Source: Xylaria sp. FL1777 (taxonomy: Eukaryota > Ascomycota > Sordariomycetes > Xylariales > Xylariaceae). Taken from it: a stretch of 64,000 nt of DNA. The DNA is taken from the NCBI GenBank assembly GCA_022578965.1, contig MU400511.1, positions 310,001 through 374,000 on the forward strand. Reading direction: 5' to 3'. The notes under the pieces were generated by a model. That model was given only the letters and a program-made list of their open reading frames with translations, had not been told where the DNA came from and did no database searches. Below are positions 47,353 to 57,770 of this stretch, piece after piece. The number at the start of each line of letters is the position of its first letter. Positions within the stretch are counted from its first letter, which is position 1. The translations under genes were made by a program, and so were the position numbers.

Positions 47353-48105
47353 CTATGACATATCCATTTGACCGGACGATAGAAACCTATCGCCGTCGTC
47401 TCTTTGCTGGGACAACATGTCCATGAATAATGCGTCGTAGTCTTCGTCATCTGATAAAGTTGATGTATCAGGCCGTCTTGGTACCTGCGGAGAGTCCGCA
47501 TCGAGTAGTGATAACAGTGCATCGAGCTCGGCTTCCTCTTCTTGGGCAATGGCATCAACCATCATGTCATCGGTTTCCTCACGCAATTCAAATGGGTTCT
47601 CGGGTATATCCTCAAGTTCGTCGTCATATACAAATCCGTCTAAATCTGCGTCCTTCTCTTGCCTTCGTTGCCTATTTAGGATGTGCCATTCAAGCTTCAG
47701 TGCCTGTGAGACGTGTTAGCTGAAGGGCTCTTGCAACTTATTACGCTGCCATGCTGAGTCACTTACTTCTTGGTCGCCTCCTCTTCGTTCCCACTTTCTG
47801 TCATCTGCCCGTTTCCGTACGTTCTTTAAAAAGAGTGTCCTTCTGCTCTCTTGAGCCTTCTCGCGACTCAATCGCAAAGGGTTTGGTTTGACAATGCGAG
47901 ACGCATATTTGAAATTGGTCGACGATCCCCGTATGGGAGATGACTGTGTATCGTGCCGTGGAAGGGTATTTGGGTCGCGTGGCGAGAGAGGCGGGGATGC
48001 TTGTGATGGGCGTAAAGGGGAGGAAGAAAGCGGCGAGGGAACTGCTGGCCGATGTGGCGAAGAGAAGTCGAAATTGAATATCGGTGCCGGCATTGTAGCT
48101 AACAT
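47353..48105 (-). CDS. Uncharacterised acidic/basic disordered protein
   Basis: Not recognised. Two exons, 47767-48105 and 47353-47703 (63-bp intron, GTAAGT...CACAG), join in phase as GGDQE-ALKLEWH to give 229 residues. A second Met four codons in (48093; MPAPIFNFDFSS) is an equally good start. The first third is rich in Ser and Pro (SPLSSSPLRPS). A basic segment follows, KNVRKRADDRKWERRGG, which could be nuclear targeting or nucleic-acid binding. The second half is acidic and helical, with EEEAELDALLSLL and MDMLSQQRDD. The clean splice and the shift in composition at the exon boundary favour a real gene. It diverges from the ADCK gene over 656 bp. Confidence 0.8.
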
Positions 48106-48761
48106 GTCGTCCCTGGTCGTTTGGCTACAGGATTATGTACAGCGAATTGGTTATTGAGCAGCAGGTGTTTCGCGATCAGTAGCGAATCGATCGTTGTTTT
48201 GTTGTCGAAGTTGGGTGGTTGCTGATAGGTGTGTAATCATACCTAGGTAGCTATTACCTAAATACCTAAATAGAACCCGCGCGTTGAGACGCGATTGCAG
48301 ATGCAAATGCACCAAAGCGGGTTTTAGGACGCGTAAAGAGATTACCCCACCATTTAAAACCTTGGTCCAATGGTCTGGCTCTTTGATCCCGGATCCTTGT
48401 CCAAGTACATGTCTATGTACCTTCAATGTTATCAGGTACCTTAGGTACCTAGGTACTTCGCCATTTTAATGACGCTTCAGGTCAGCAGAAGTCCGATCCT
48501 TGCCGACGACAGAAAAAAAAAAAGCGTTTTGGTTTAGACTGAATATCAGCTCAACAGATTCAATTCACTCTTCCACGACCCATCTCTTGATCCACTATCC
48601 CACCTCCCCGACACCCCTGGATTTTACATGTGCGAACGTCGGTGACAGTAAAACAAGAATGCCTCAGCCAATTTAGTCTTGCTAAACTGCCTACCTATTC
48701 CTGGAAATTCCATCGGACCTACCAATTGGCTCCCTTCCAATGTGCTGTCTCTGCTGCCAGT
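48106..48761. promoter_or_regulatory. Divergent intergenic region, unknown gene/ADCK
   Basis: 656 bp. It has ggtaccttaggtacctaggtac words at 48434-48456 and a short poly-A tract at 48513-48523. An upstream in-frame ATG for the ADCK gene occurs at 48630, but the downstream start looks better. Confidence 0.45.
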
Positions 48762-50652
48762 ATGAAGTCGATCTCTTTTGCGTCCTTGAGCCGTCTTGCT
48801 AGCAACACTCCTTGGACGTGCACAACCTGTCGCACGCAACTTGTCAGACACGCCAGGTTCCACCGCCCCTCTTCCAGACCATATTCTGCAGGCTTTTCGG
48901 GCTCCTCGAGACGTGGTCAGAGGCCGAGGGCGAGGATCGTTGTCTTAACTGCTACTGCATCGGGTGCTGCGGGTGCTGGGGTACTAGCCTTTACAGATGA
49001 TATCAAGTATGGATACGATGTAACTGAGCGCACAGGAAGGGTCGCTGCGACTTTGGCTCTATGTATTAACGAGTGAGTGTATATTGTTACAGCTAATTGA
49101 TGAATGAGGATTCTGATCCCTCGCTTTTCCCAGTTACCGAACCTCTTTGAACCAACGAGAGAAGACCGACAATATCGATGAGCAGGATACCATACTAAAA
49201 CAATGTCATAAACGGTGTGCTGTGCGGACATTAAAGGTGTTGGAGAAGAATGGTGGGATATTTATCAAGTTAGGACAGCACCTGGTATTGACCTCCGACC
49301 CGTTAGATAAGGAGCAATACTGACGGTCCAAATAGAGTGCCATGACTTACCTTCTCCCATATGAGTGGACTAGCACTTTCATACCACTGCAGGACAAATG
49401 TCCTGTGTCCTCGTACGAATCGATCGAAGAGATGTTCAGGCGAGACACCGGCAAAGAGCTTCAAGACTACTTCTCCGACTTCGCGCACGAGCCGATAGGA
49501 GCGGCTTCGCTTGCCCAAGTTCATCTGGCTACTGTGAAGGAGTCCGGACAACGAGTCGCAGTCAAAGTTCAGCATCCCGGGCTGGCGCAATGGGCGCCGC
49601 TCGATATGGCGTTGACCAAATTTACCTTTTCCATGCTGAAACGATTTTTTCCGGAATACGACCTAGAGTGGCTATCTTCTGAAATGGAAGCTTCGTTGCC
49701 ACAAGAACTCGACTTCCAACTCGAAGCAGCTAATGCGATCCGTACGAAACAGCACTTTCAGAAATTGCCCGAGCTACCCCTGGTGATACCTGATGTACTC
49801 TGGGCGGAGAAAAGGATTCTGGTCATGGCCAATGAATCTGGCAGACGCTTAGACGATCTTGATTATCTGGATTCGAATGGCATCGATCGTGATGAAGTCT
49901 CGGCTACCTTAGCGCATATCTTTAACGAGATGATATTCGGGAAGAATGCCCCACTACATTGCGATCCACACGGAGGAAACATTGCGATTCGTAAAACTTC
50001 AAAGAGGAGAGGAGGGAAAAACTTCGAAATTATTATATATGACCACGGACTATATAGAGACATACCTGAGCACCTCCAGCGCTCTTATGCCAAAATGTGG
50101 CTAGCGGTCATTAACGGAGATATGGCTGGAATGAAGCAATATGCTCACGATGTAGCGGGTGTTACCGAGGAACAATTTCCCTTATTCGCGAGTGCTATCA
50201 CCGGTCGGGATTACACGGTGGTCAGTTCGTCGATCCTGAAGTCACGATCCGAAGAGGAGAAGAAGACCATGGGCGACGCCTTACAGGAGGGTCTACTATC
50301 GGATCTCGTGACAATGCTTGGCCAAGTCCCACGTATCATCTTGCTTATTCTCAAGACGAACGATTTGACACGCAGCCTCGACGAGAACCTGCATACGCGC
50401 CAGGGCCCCATGCGTACGTTCTTAATCCTCGCGCATTACTGCGCGCGCACGGTATTGCGCGAACAGGTTGACGAGATCAGGCAGCGCCCCGGCAGTCTCC
50501 TATCCCCCGGAAACGCTATTAGATTCATTGCCGCCTGGATGGGATATCTACGCATTGAGCTGAAGCTTGAGATCTTAGAGCTCTGGCTTAGCATCAGGAG
50601 AATCGCGGGGTTCAGCACCACGGATTATGGCGCCGGCGTATCTATATCATAA
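48762..50652 (+). CDS. ABC1/ADCK atypical kinase, mitochondrial (Mcp2/ADCK1 type)
   Basis: A UbiB/ADCK-family protein, probably in the inner mitochondrial membrane and related to lipid or coenzyme Q handling. Exons 48762-49072, 49134-49284 and 49336-50652 give 592 residues. The start at 48762 opens a basic, Ser-rich targeting peptide (MKSISFASLSRLASN), and a hydrophobic Ala/Gly-rich segment follows near residues 65-85. The family KxGQ motif is present as FIKLGQHL (about residues 149-152). It is followed across the junction by SAMTYLLPYEW, then PIGAASLAQVH (Ala-rich loop), VAVKVQHP, LPQELDFQLEA, HCDPHGGNI, and IIYDHGLY in place of DFG. These are intact family motifs, so it is probably functional. 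Assignment to the ADCK1/Mcp2 branch is by overall resemblance. Confidence 0.93.
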
Positions 50653-52185
50653 CCGTGATAAGTGCTGCTTTGGTTCAACCCTGATAAGTTCCGCTTCCGT
50701 GCATTTAACATCTGCAATATCATGTGGGGTGGCAAAATACCGGTAAACCCCTAGGCGCTTGCATTTTTTATTATAAATCTTGGAGATACGATGTACATAG
50801 CAATACTGTATATACACCCTACACGGTGCTTTCGCATACATAGAAGAGGCAAACAATCAATCCCTCATATGATCGGGCTGGTTGCCTTGTCAATAGACGC
50901 TACTTAATCTACCCAATTAGAAGAACTCAATGCCTTAATTAGTAGGTAACTAACCATGTCGCTTCAAAAATCTAGCTAAGCGTTCAACCTTACCCATAAT
51001 CATGCATCAACCTAGAGATTTTTCTTGGTCCCCTTGAAGACTTCTTTCCATTGACTAGATATCTAGGCAAGTTGACTTCATAATAGGCCGTGATAGCCAA
51101 AGAATCGCCTAGACTGCATTACACTACCTACTTATTTATGTACAGAACGTTGAAATGAACGTCTCGGCTGTATTAGGTAGTATATGTACAGAGTTACCTA
51201 CTACGCAAGCAGTATAGATAATGAGGCTTAGCGAGGAGTATAGACATTACGTCAGTTTAGGTTAGGTTAGGTTAGGGTTAAGATAAGGTGGTAGGTAGAC
51301 TGGCTGGCGGCTCTCTGCTCGCGTGACGAAGACGCTAGACTAGACGCCACACAGTCGTTGCGCCCTGAGGCGCGGGTCATCGTCTTTTGATCTCGGGACT
51401 GCGCCTGGTTTGTGTGTGGGTGATTGGTGCGGGTATCATGGCGGCGCGACGAGATTAGTCTAGTGTAGTCAGGTACCCGACCCAGATCTGAGCACCTACA
51501 GGCTACAGATACGCATACACATAGACTTGGTACACTGTCACGAGCATGCACATCGTGGAAAGACTTTATCGGAGTTAAGCATGACAGTATCACGAATGTG
51601 GGATGGAAGCAGCTTTTATGTGGAACTCGTCTCGTGTTCATCTAGAGCTAGAGATCTAGGTATAGTGTAGTGTAATGCGAGCAGTTTGGTTTGTACACGA
51701 TTACGTGATCGCGGTTGCGTTTTGCGTTTTGCGTCATCCTTGGACAGGATCGCGCAAAATCACTAGCTAGCTATCCCATGCCATGCTTGCTAATCGGATT
51801 CCCCAAACGAGCATGTGTTGAACACAGAGACTAATACTTGCGAACTACTAAGTTGACAGGTAAACGAACCCCCTCCCTCGCAAATAAAAATTCATGTCAT
51901 AGGTGGTAAGGAGTAAGTAAATGTGCATTGCGTTGTCTGTTGTCCGCATCTTCTGTTTTGAGACCATCTTCCATGTCTCCTGGAATCAAGATGAAAAGAA
52001 ATGAAAACGGAAAGATTCAATGTCAAATGTTGTCATGCTTCAGTGGGTATTTCCATTCCCCATTAACGCCGGTGCCGATCCCAGTCCTAGTACAAGGGGG
52101 ATATATATGTAGGAAGTATGTTGTGTATGTGTGTATATGTATGTGTAACGGCGGGTGCTGATGTAAATTTGTTGGAGTGTATATT
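50653..52185. other. Gene-poor region with a telomere-like tract
   Basis: About 1.5 kb without a recognised gene. At 51257-51281 there is a short run of TTAGG units ending in TTAGGGTTA. Open frames at 51267-51641 and nearby lack protein-like features. Confidence 0.5.
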
Positions 52186-52437
52186 TCAACGACTACCCCA
52201 GCCCCAGCTAGAACTCGATGATGAGCGAGACATTGGAGAACTCGGCGCTGATGATGAGTCGCCACGGTCACTGTCCACTGAGGTGCGCTTGTTGGGAGAG
52301 GGCGAGCGGCGGCTTATTGATGCTGTCCACGACGTTGTTTGGGAATTGGTGCTTGGCTCGGGTGATGTCTGGCGGTTTTGGTAGGACTTGTAGATTTGCT
52401 TGCACAGATGTGCAGACATGGTGTAGGTAGGCGACAT
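52186..52437 (-). CDS. Small Ser/Pro-rich protein, uncharacterised
   Basis: A single-exon frame of 83 codons; the Met at 52419 (MSAHLCKQIYKSYQN) would give 77. The product is hydrophilic and Ser/Thr/Pro-rich (TSPEPSTNSQTT, SRRSPSPNKR), ending in a poly-Ser stretch and WGWGSR. Basic-Ser-Pro repeats suggest a disordered phosphoprotein. It is the most protein-like frame in an otherwise empty region, but no family was recognised. It could be a chance frame, and a conservation test would settle this. Confidence 0.5.
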   Translation of the reverse strand: MSPTYTMSAHLCKQIYKSYQNRQTSPEPSTNSQTTSWTASISRRSPSPNKRTSVDSDRGDSSSAPSSPMSRSSSSSSWGWGSR

Positions 52438-53647
52438 TGCTGCGGTTTGTTCACTGGGTTGTTTTACCAGATGTAAGGTGGTGGGTGCAGTGACAGTCGA
52501 CTTGTCAGATGTGGCACAGTACCTAAGTTGTCTAAAAGTAGGCTTGCTTGTGGTGTGAAAGGCTCGAGATCTTCAATATTGTTAAAGGTAGGAAAAGTAA
52601 GATTTTCTGAAACAGGTAGAAAGCTCCCGGGATAGGCAGGGTCTTGATATTTATACTATAGGTACTTACGGAGGGAACGCAGTTTACTTCAGCTAGGTAA
52701 CAAACCTGCATACCTGGGTAGGTAGGTAGCCACCCGCATATCCTATTTACTTACCTACCCTCAAGCTTGCCAGAGGGGTGTTCGAGCAGGTACCTAGGCA
52801 AGGTACGGACAGCCTACGTGCACTAAGGAACCTAGTGTGGTGTACAGAGCGGGCGATACAGGGGGAGATCAGGGGTCATGGTGGTGTGGACTGGCGGCTG
52901 TTATCCACTACCACTTGCTGAAAGCGTACGTGGTCTGGCAGTTGCACCAATCAGCGCCCGTGCAAATGCCATTACGCAGCAGGTGATGGCCGCCTGACAG
53001 CCCCATTTGTGGGCTGATCTGGTTTCCATCATACGAGACCTGGAGCCGAATGGGAAGACCTGGAAGAGTCCAGTCCGACAAGCTTTCTTACTCTCACGGT
53101 GCTCCCACCCTTGGCTCTTGTTCTTCTAAGCACCGCACGCCGGCCGTGATTACTTCGCGGATGACGCCTTCAACTGTCGGACTAAGCTCCCCATTATTTT
53201 GGCGAGATGATAGGGCAGAGACAACACCAACATCTGCCCAGTTCAAGCCAAGTTGTCGACCATTCAGCCGGCAAGTTCCACACCTAATAACACCACCTGA
53301 ACACCACCCGCGCACCATTCGAGAGTCGAGGCCAACACATCCTTTCACGATGCACGGTAAGCGAATGCACGCCTGCAAACATCATGTAATGGAAGTACGC
53401 AGTGCGCAGTACACTGCAAACATGTCATGGCACGTCGCGTCCTCAGGGGTCGACTGCGTAAGACCATCACGATAGGGTTTACCGATTACCACCATCTGAT
53501 GCACAATAGTACCTTACCTGGAACCGAAACCGGGCCACTTGACAGGTTCAGCAGTTCTCCCGACGCTGCTCCCATCACCTTGGTGGCTAAAAATATAACG
53601 GCAGTCGGGAGTATCCACAACACACTCTGCCGACTTGGGCTTACCGG
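52438..53647. other. Intergenic, no gene accepted
   Basis: About 1.2 kb. It has ggtaggtaggtagcc and ctacctaggca words at 52719-52803. A plus-strand frame at 53050-53475 has no recognisable features and runs towards the first MITE. Confidence 0.45.
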
Positions 53648-53657
53648 GCTGGAGCCA

Positions 53658-54121
53658 GAATGCGGTTTTTCGGACCTGAAGAATTGATATCGGGACCTGA
53701 ATTTAAACCTAATTCGGTAGACGTCCAGCTTTACCTATTTCCCATAGAAAACGGTATAGCGTAAGATATTTTGTGGACACTAATAAAAATAACAGTTGGT
53801 TATGCTCTTAAAGATGTTTCGCGCTAATAGTTTAAATGTAAGGTGCACTATAATAGCAGTATTAATAAGGAGGGTGTGCTATAATATAGTAGTATTAGTA
53901 AGTAAAGTACGCTATAATATAGCGATGTTAATTGATTTAGTTGCATACTTGTTTTTTTAGCTTAGTTTATAGGTAACCCTTGTAAATACATAAGGTTACT
54001 TCACACCTCATACAAATACAGGTAAAGTGGGGAGGGACCCGCAGTACTTGTGGGGGGAGTTGCTGTATTGGGTTTAGGTTCAGGTCCCGATATCAATTCT
54101 TCAGGTCCGAAAAATCGCTTC
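53658..54121. mobile_element. MITE with ~52-bp TIRs and 10-bp target duplication
   Basis: A 464-bp element bounded by the direct repeat GCTGGAGCCA at 53648-53657 and 54122-54131. Its ends are inverted repeats of about 52 bp, beginning GAATGCGGTTTTTCGGACC on the left and, on the complementary strand of the right end, GAAGCGATTTTTCGGACC. They differ at only a few positions plus one indel and share ATTGATATCGGGACCTGAA. There is no coding capacity. The interior is AT-rich and contains repeated gctataatatag words. Long TIRs with a 9-11 bp duplication fit a Mutator-like (MULE) non-autonomous element; the superfamily is an inference from the duplication length. Confidence 0.85.
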
Positions 54122-54258
54122 GCTGGAGCCACGCGTAGGATTAACAATGACCCTTGGGGCTGAACAGTACCTAAGGTACCTGATCCCAGTAAGTTAATCT
54201 AGACGTGAGCTCTACAGTACTAAGTACGTATGCGTACATGTAATAAAAGACATACATA

Positions 54259-54566
54259 CGTAGGTTGTGGCCAAAAGTCTGGACCATCCTTAAAAATAAA
54301 GTACAGTGTGTGTATTTACCACTTACGGTAGGTACTTCCCAATTAGGAAAGAGACGTTAATTCTTCTCAGACCGCTAATGGCTTGGCAACTTACGTTTCG
54401 GTCTGAAAACGATCCGTAAAGTAAAATATACGTTAGTTTCGGGCCGTTGGCAGTCTGGCCGGAATTAACCCTTTTTTCCTGATTAGGAAATATTTACCGT
54501 AAGTGGTAAATAAATACACTGTACATGATTTTTCAGGATGGTCCAGACTTTTGGCCACAACCTACG
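54259..54566. mobile_element. Foldback MITE flanked by TA (Tc1/mariner-like)
   Basis: A 308-bp element flanked by TA on both sides (54257-54258 and 54567-54568). The ends, CGTAGGTTGTGGCCAAAAGT on the left and its complement on the right, are identical for over 30 bp. Homology then continues inward with substitutions almost to the centre, so the whole element is an imperfect palindrome with arms of about 150 bp. There is no coding capacity. A TA duplication and an outer motif with AAAAGTCTGGACCA fit the Tc1/mariner group. Transcripts through it would form a long hairpin. Confidence 0.88.
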
Positions 54567-54568
54567 TA

Positions 54569-55321
54569 CCTACTAGCAGATATACTGGATTGAATAACTC
54601 AAGTAATTTATCAAGATAATCTCACTTCATTAATGGCTTTGTACATATATATTTGTTTAGGTAATTACGAACAACAGAGTTGCCACGTTTATTAGGTACT
54701 GGTTAGATCATCTAATACACTCTGTTTGCACGACTTTGTTCATTGCCTGGCTGTAAAATCACTGCATTCAACGAAAACGTAATATGCACTCATCATGCTT
54801 ACGCAAGCCTTTATTCCATTTTGCTATAGGGATTGATAACATTTTTCAGCAATTAAGGCAAGCAAGATTATGCATACAACTATACATAGCAATAAACTAT
54901 CAAAGGGTGTGAACTAGAAAGAGAAGAATAACCTTTTGGGTTTTATTCATATCTTGAAGGAAAAGAAGAAGAATTGTATGTTACTGAGTAGATTGATTTC
55001 TTGTGCGTAATAGCCTAATAGGCAACTGTGAGTGTATTTTGCCCACGATCAACATCTAGGCTGACAAGGATCTTTGGCAAGGCCCTGGAGACTTTGGATC
55101 CCAAATAAGAAGTTCTCACGTGACTGATAGCATACTAACAGCCAACAATAACAAATGCATTTTGATGAGTGTTTACTCCAATATTCAATCAAGCCAGCAA
55201 TTCAAGCACCTTTCCGTCAACTCGCCGCAGAGGCTTTATAGGAAACACTTCGCCATGATACATACCTAGTGACACAGGAGCCTACGGTCTAGAGATTCCC
55301 TACCTTCACGCTAACCGGATC
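54569..55321. other. AT-rich intergenic region
   Basis: About 750 bp upstream of the small membrane-protein gene. No gene or strong element was recognised. Confidence 0.5.
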
Positions 55322-55816
55322 ATGGCAGCACATTCGCGTCGCCGTGTCCCTGACGTCTTCGACTCCTCCATCTGTCCTGAGCCTGGCGCCTTCAGCCTCA
55401 TCGCCTTTACCATTATATCCGTGGTCTGGATATTCTGCCAAATATGTATATCATTCCAGCCTAGCAAGAAGGCGGCTGAGTCCTCGACCCAGAACTCCTA
55501 CAACACTACTACACATAAAGTAATCGTATCTACGATATATACGATAGTCCTCGGCATACTACTCCTGGACGGCTGCTGGCTCACCACGATGTATATATGG
55601 GCTATCAAACGGCTCTCTACCGCACCGATACATGGGTTCATGGATTTGAGTTTCACGGTGCTCGTGGTAGTTATTTGGTGCGCTTTTGTATTGCTAGGAT
55701 TTGTTGCCTGGTTCTGGACATTACGTGTTATGGCTAAGCAGGTCCTTACGTTATGGGATGGCCGAGGCAGCCCCTCCGAGAAGAGCGACTTAGATTCGGT
55801 CAAGAGCTTGACTTAG
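55322..55816 (+). CDS. Small three-pass membrane protein, uncharacterised
   Basis: A single-exon frame of 164 residues. Hydrophobic segments are visible at about residues 22-43 (FSLIAFTIISVVWIFCQICI), 67-90 (VIVSTIYTIVLGILLLDGCW) and 105-135 (LSFTVLVVVIWCAFVLLGFV). A charged, Ser-rich C-terminal tail follows. The distribution of hydrophobic and polar blocks and the length argue for a real protein, but I do not recognise a family. It lies in AT-rich, gene-poor DNA between MITEs and a transporter pseudogene, so it may be lineage-specific. Confidence 0.65.
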   Translation: MAAHSRRRVPDVFDSSICPEPGAFSLIAFTIISVVWIFCQICISFQPSKKAAESSTQNSYNTTTHKVIVSTIYTIVLGILLLDGCWLTTMYIWAIKRLSTAPIHGFMDLSFTVLVVVIWCAFVLLGFVAWFWTLRVMAKQVLTLWDGRGSPSEKSDLDSVKSLT

Positions 55817-56383
55817 GGTGTGTCTATTATGTTGGATTCGTATATCATAGCGCAGGGCTAAATCCCCAAGATTTAACCTCTAGGAATCTGCAAGGGCGGT
55901 TTAATCATTGGACGATAACTTGCTATCAATTACACATGAATTCACAGCCGGTATCAAGGACCATGACATTTTCTTGCGGAACTGCACCATGATGTGCATG
56001 GCTCATGGTAACCCTCAACATCATGGCCACAAGAGTTGATTGTGTGGTCCGTCGGCTTCATAACTCTTTATGCCTAGATATGCCCATACTTAGTTGTTAA
56101 TATGATGAATAAAGGAGTTATTAGTTGCCCATTTGCGCGAGACTTCGACATGATATACTAGACTACCATTATATTTTGTTTTGCTTGGAGAACAGGTGCT
56201 TGTAATGTAGCAACTTCTTCGTAATTCCATCTTGTTCGTCTTGCTTTATGCTCCACGACTAGAACATTAACTTTAGATAATAAGTCCATGTCTTCTAAAG
56301 ATATTCCTATTGTCTCAGAGGTGAAAACCCACTAGGTTAACACGTATGGTATGACACCATATACATATCATCATAGGCGGTTA
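55817..56383. other. Intergenic, no gene seen
   Basis: About 570 bp between the small membrane-protein gene and the transporter pseudogene. Nothing was recognised. Confidence 0.5.
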
Positions 56384-57770
56384 CTACGGATTCCTACTAT
56401 GTTTGACAACATAGCTAAATCGGTGTAAATAGAAGCAGACGTAAAGATCACTTACTACGAAGAGAATTTCCCAGACTATGAGAGCTACCAAGAAGAAAGA
56501 TGCACCGCATGTAATCCCAAGCATCATGTAGGGCAAGGAATAAACAGCAACAAACTGGGTCACCACTTAACCCAAATGTAGAAAGTTTCCCTGAGAGTTC
56601 GCACTCTTGTAGGTATTACCTCCAAGATGAACAACTAAGGAACAATATTCCAAGATAGGCTGTGAAAGAATGCGTACATGTATATCATGGCTATTGTAGC
56701 ATTTGCTCCAAAATCCCTTAGAGGAGCTGCCAATGAATGAACCGCTCAGTTTAGTATAGACACCGAGGTAAAGCATGCCCCTATTCAGGCCCTAATCAAC
56801 AATACTCGACGTCCAAGCTTATCCGTAAGGAAGTTGGCATAGAGAAAGGTGGCTGTCATTTTGTGACAACGCTAAAGACTCCGGTCGCCTAGAAGTCATG
56901 TAGATGTACTTGTAACTCCTAAAAGGCTTAAAGATTATGGGCGAGCTGTAGTTGATTGTATTGACACCACCACAGTTTTGGAGAGTCCCCAAATCGGATC
57001 CTAAAAAGACTCCAAAGCAGACAGACCCCCTTTTTGGCGCTGCTCCCAGGATGTCTGTCGCGAGTTATCGACACTACTAGTTGAATGAACCTGATGACCT
57101 AGTTCATTTTAACTCTGAACAAGTTCACGGATCATAGAAGGATGATCGGTGAATAGATTTCAAATCCAGGACACTGCCTTCGCAGCGTGCTGCGTTTTAC
57201 CCCTTGAAGCAAACTAGTACCGGCTTTCATCATAGGCAAGAGAAAGACAATCAGTATGCTCGTGAGGACGAATTGGATAGCCATGAGGATTCCGAATATG
57301 CCATTTCTTGGGGTGAGATCAGGGGATATTCTAGCTCACGCCGTAGTTGGTTCGGAAACCGATGACCAAAGTGGCCTATAGCATGGACTCAAATAAATCG
57401 ACAAGTCAACTGCAAATGAGTAGCCACAAGCATTTTAACGCATAAATAAGGGGATAATTTAGATATTTACCCTGATTCTTGAACCGGTCATTGTTCAGCC
57501 AGCATAGAGCAAGTCCAAACGGCCAATGATCTACAGTATAGTAATCAACGAGAAATACCAGGGTCGCGGCAATCATAGATCTCTTCCTGCCAAACCTCTC
57601 TACGAGGACAAAGTCAAAGTCGTAGTCAAAGAAATCTCCCGCTTGGTAAGTAGATACAATAGTCCAGATTGCCTCTTGAATGATGGTAGAGACGAGATCC
57701 CTCCTATGAAACCCAAATCGTAGCCAGGATCGAATGAGCAGAGCCAAGCAGAGTATTAACTTGTCGGGGT
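56384..57770 (-). pseudogene. Decayed MFS sugar/quinate transporter
   Basis: Minus-strand fragments lie in the correct order for an MFS sugar porter, in several frames with stops. They are: FGRKRSMIAATLVFLV preceded by a degraded YQAGDFF (about 57500-57700; relatives have YQxGxFFG...GRKRSM), and IGFRTNYGVS with NIP and SHPKKW (about 57310-57370; relatives have FWINYGVNxNI). A NGIFGILMAIQFVLTSILIV piece follows in a shifted frame (about 57240-57310). After a loss-ridden middle come SANSQGNF (about 56580-56610) and VTQFVAVYSLPYMML with a hydrophobic helix (about 56440-56566). Stops and frame changes rule out a working gene. The AT-rich character is consistent with RIP but was not measured. Confidence 0.7.

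Noticed and set aside
53050..53475. 141-codon plus-strand frame upstream of the MITEs
   Set aside because: His/Arg/Pro-rich translation without family resemblance or codon signal; treated as non-coding.
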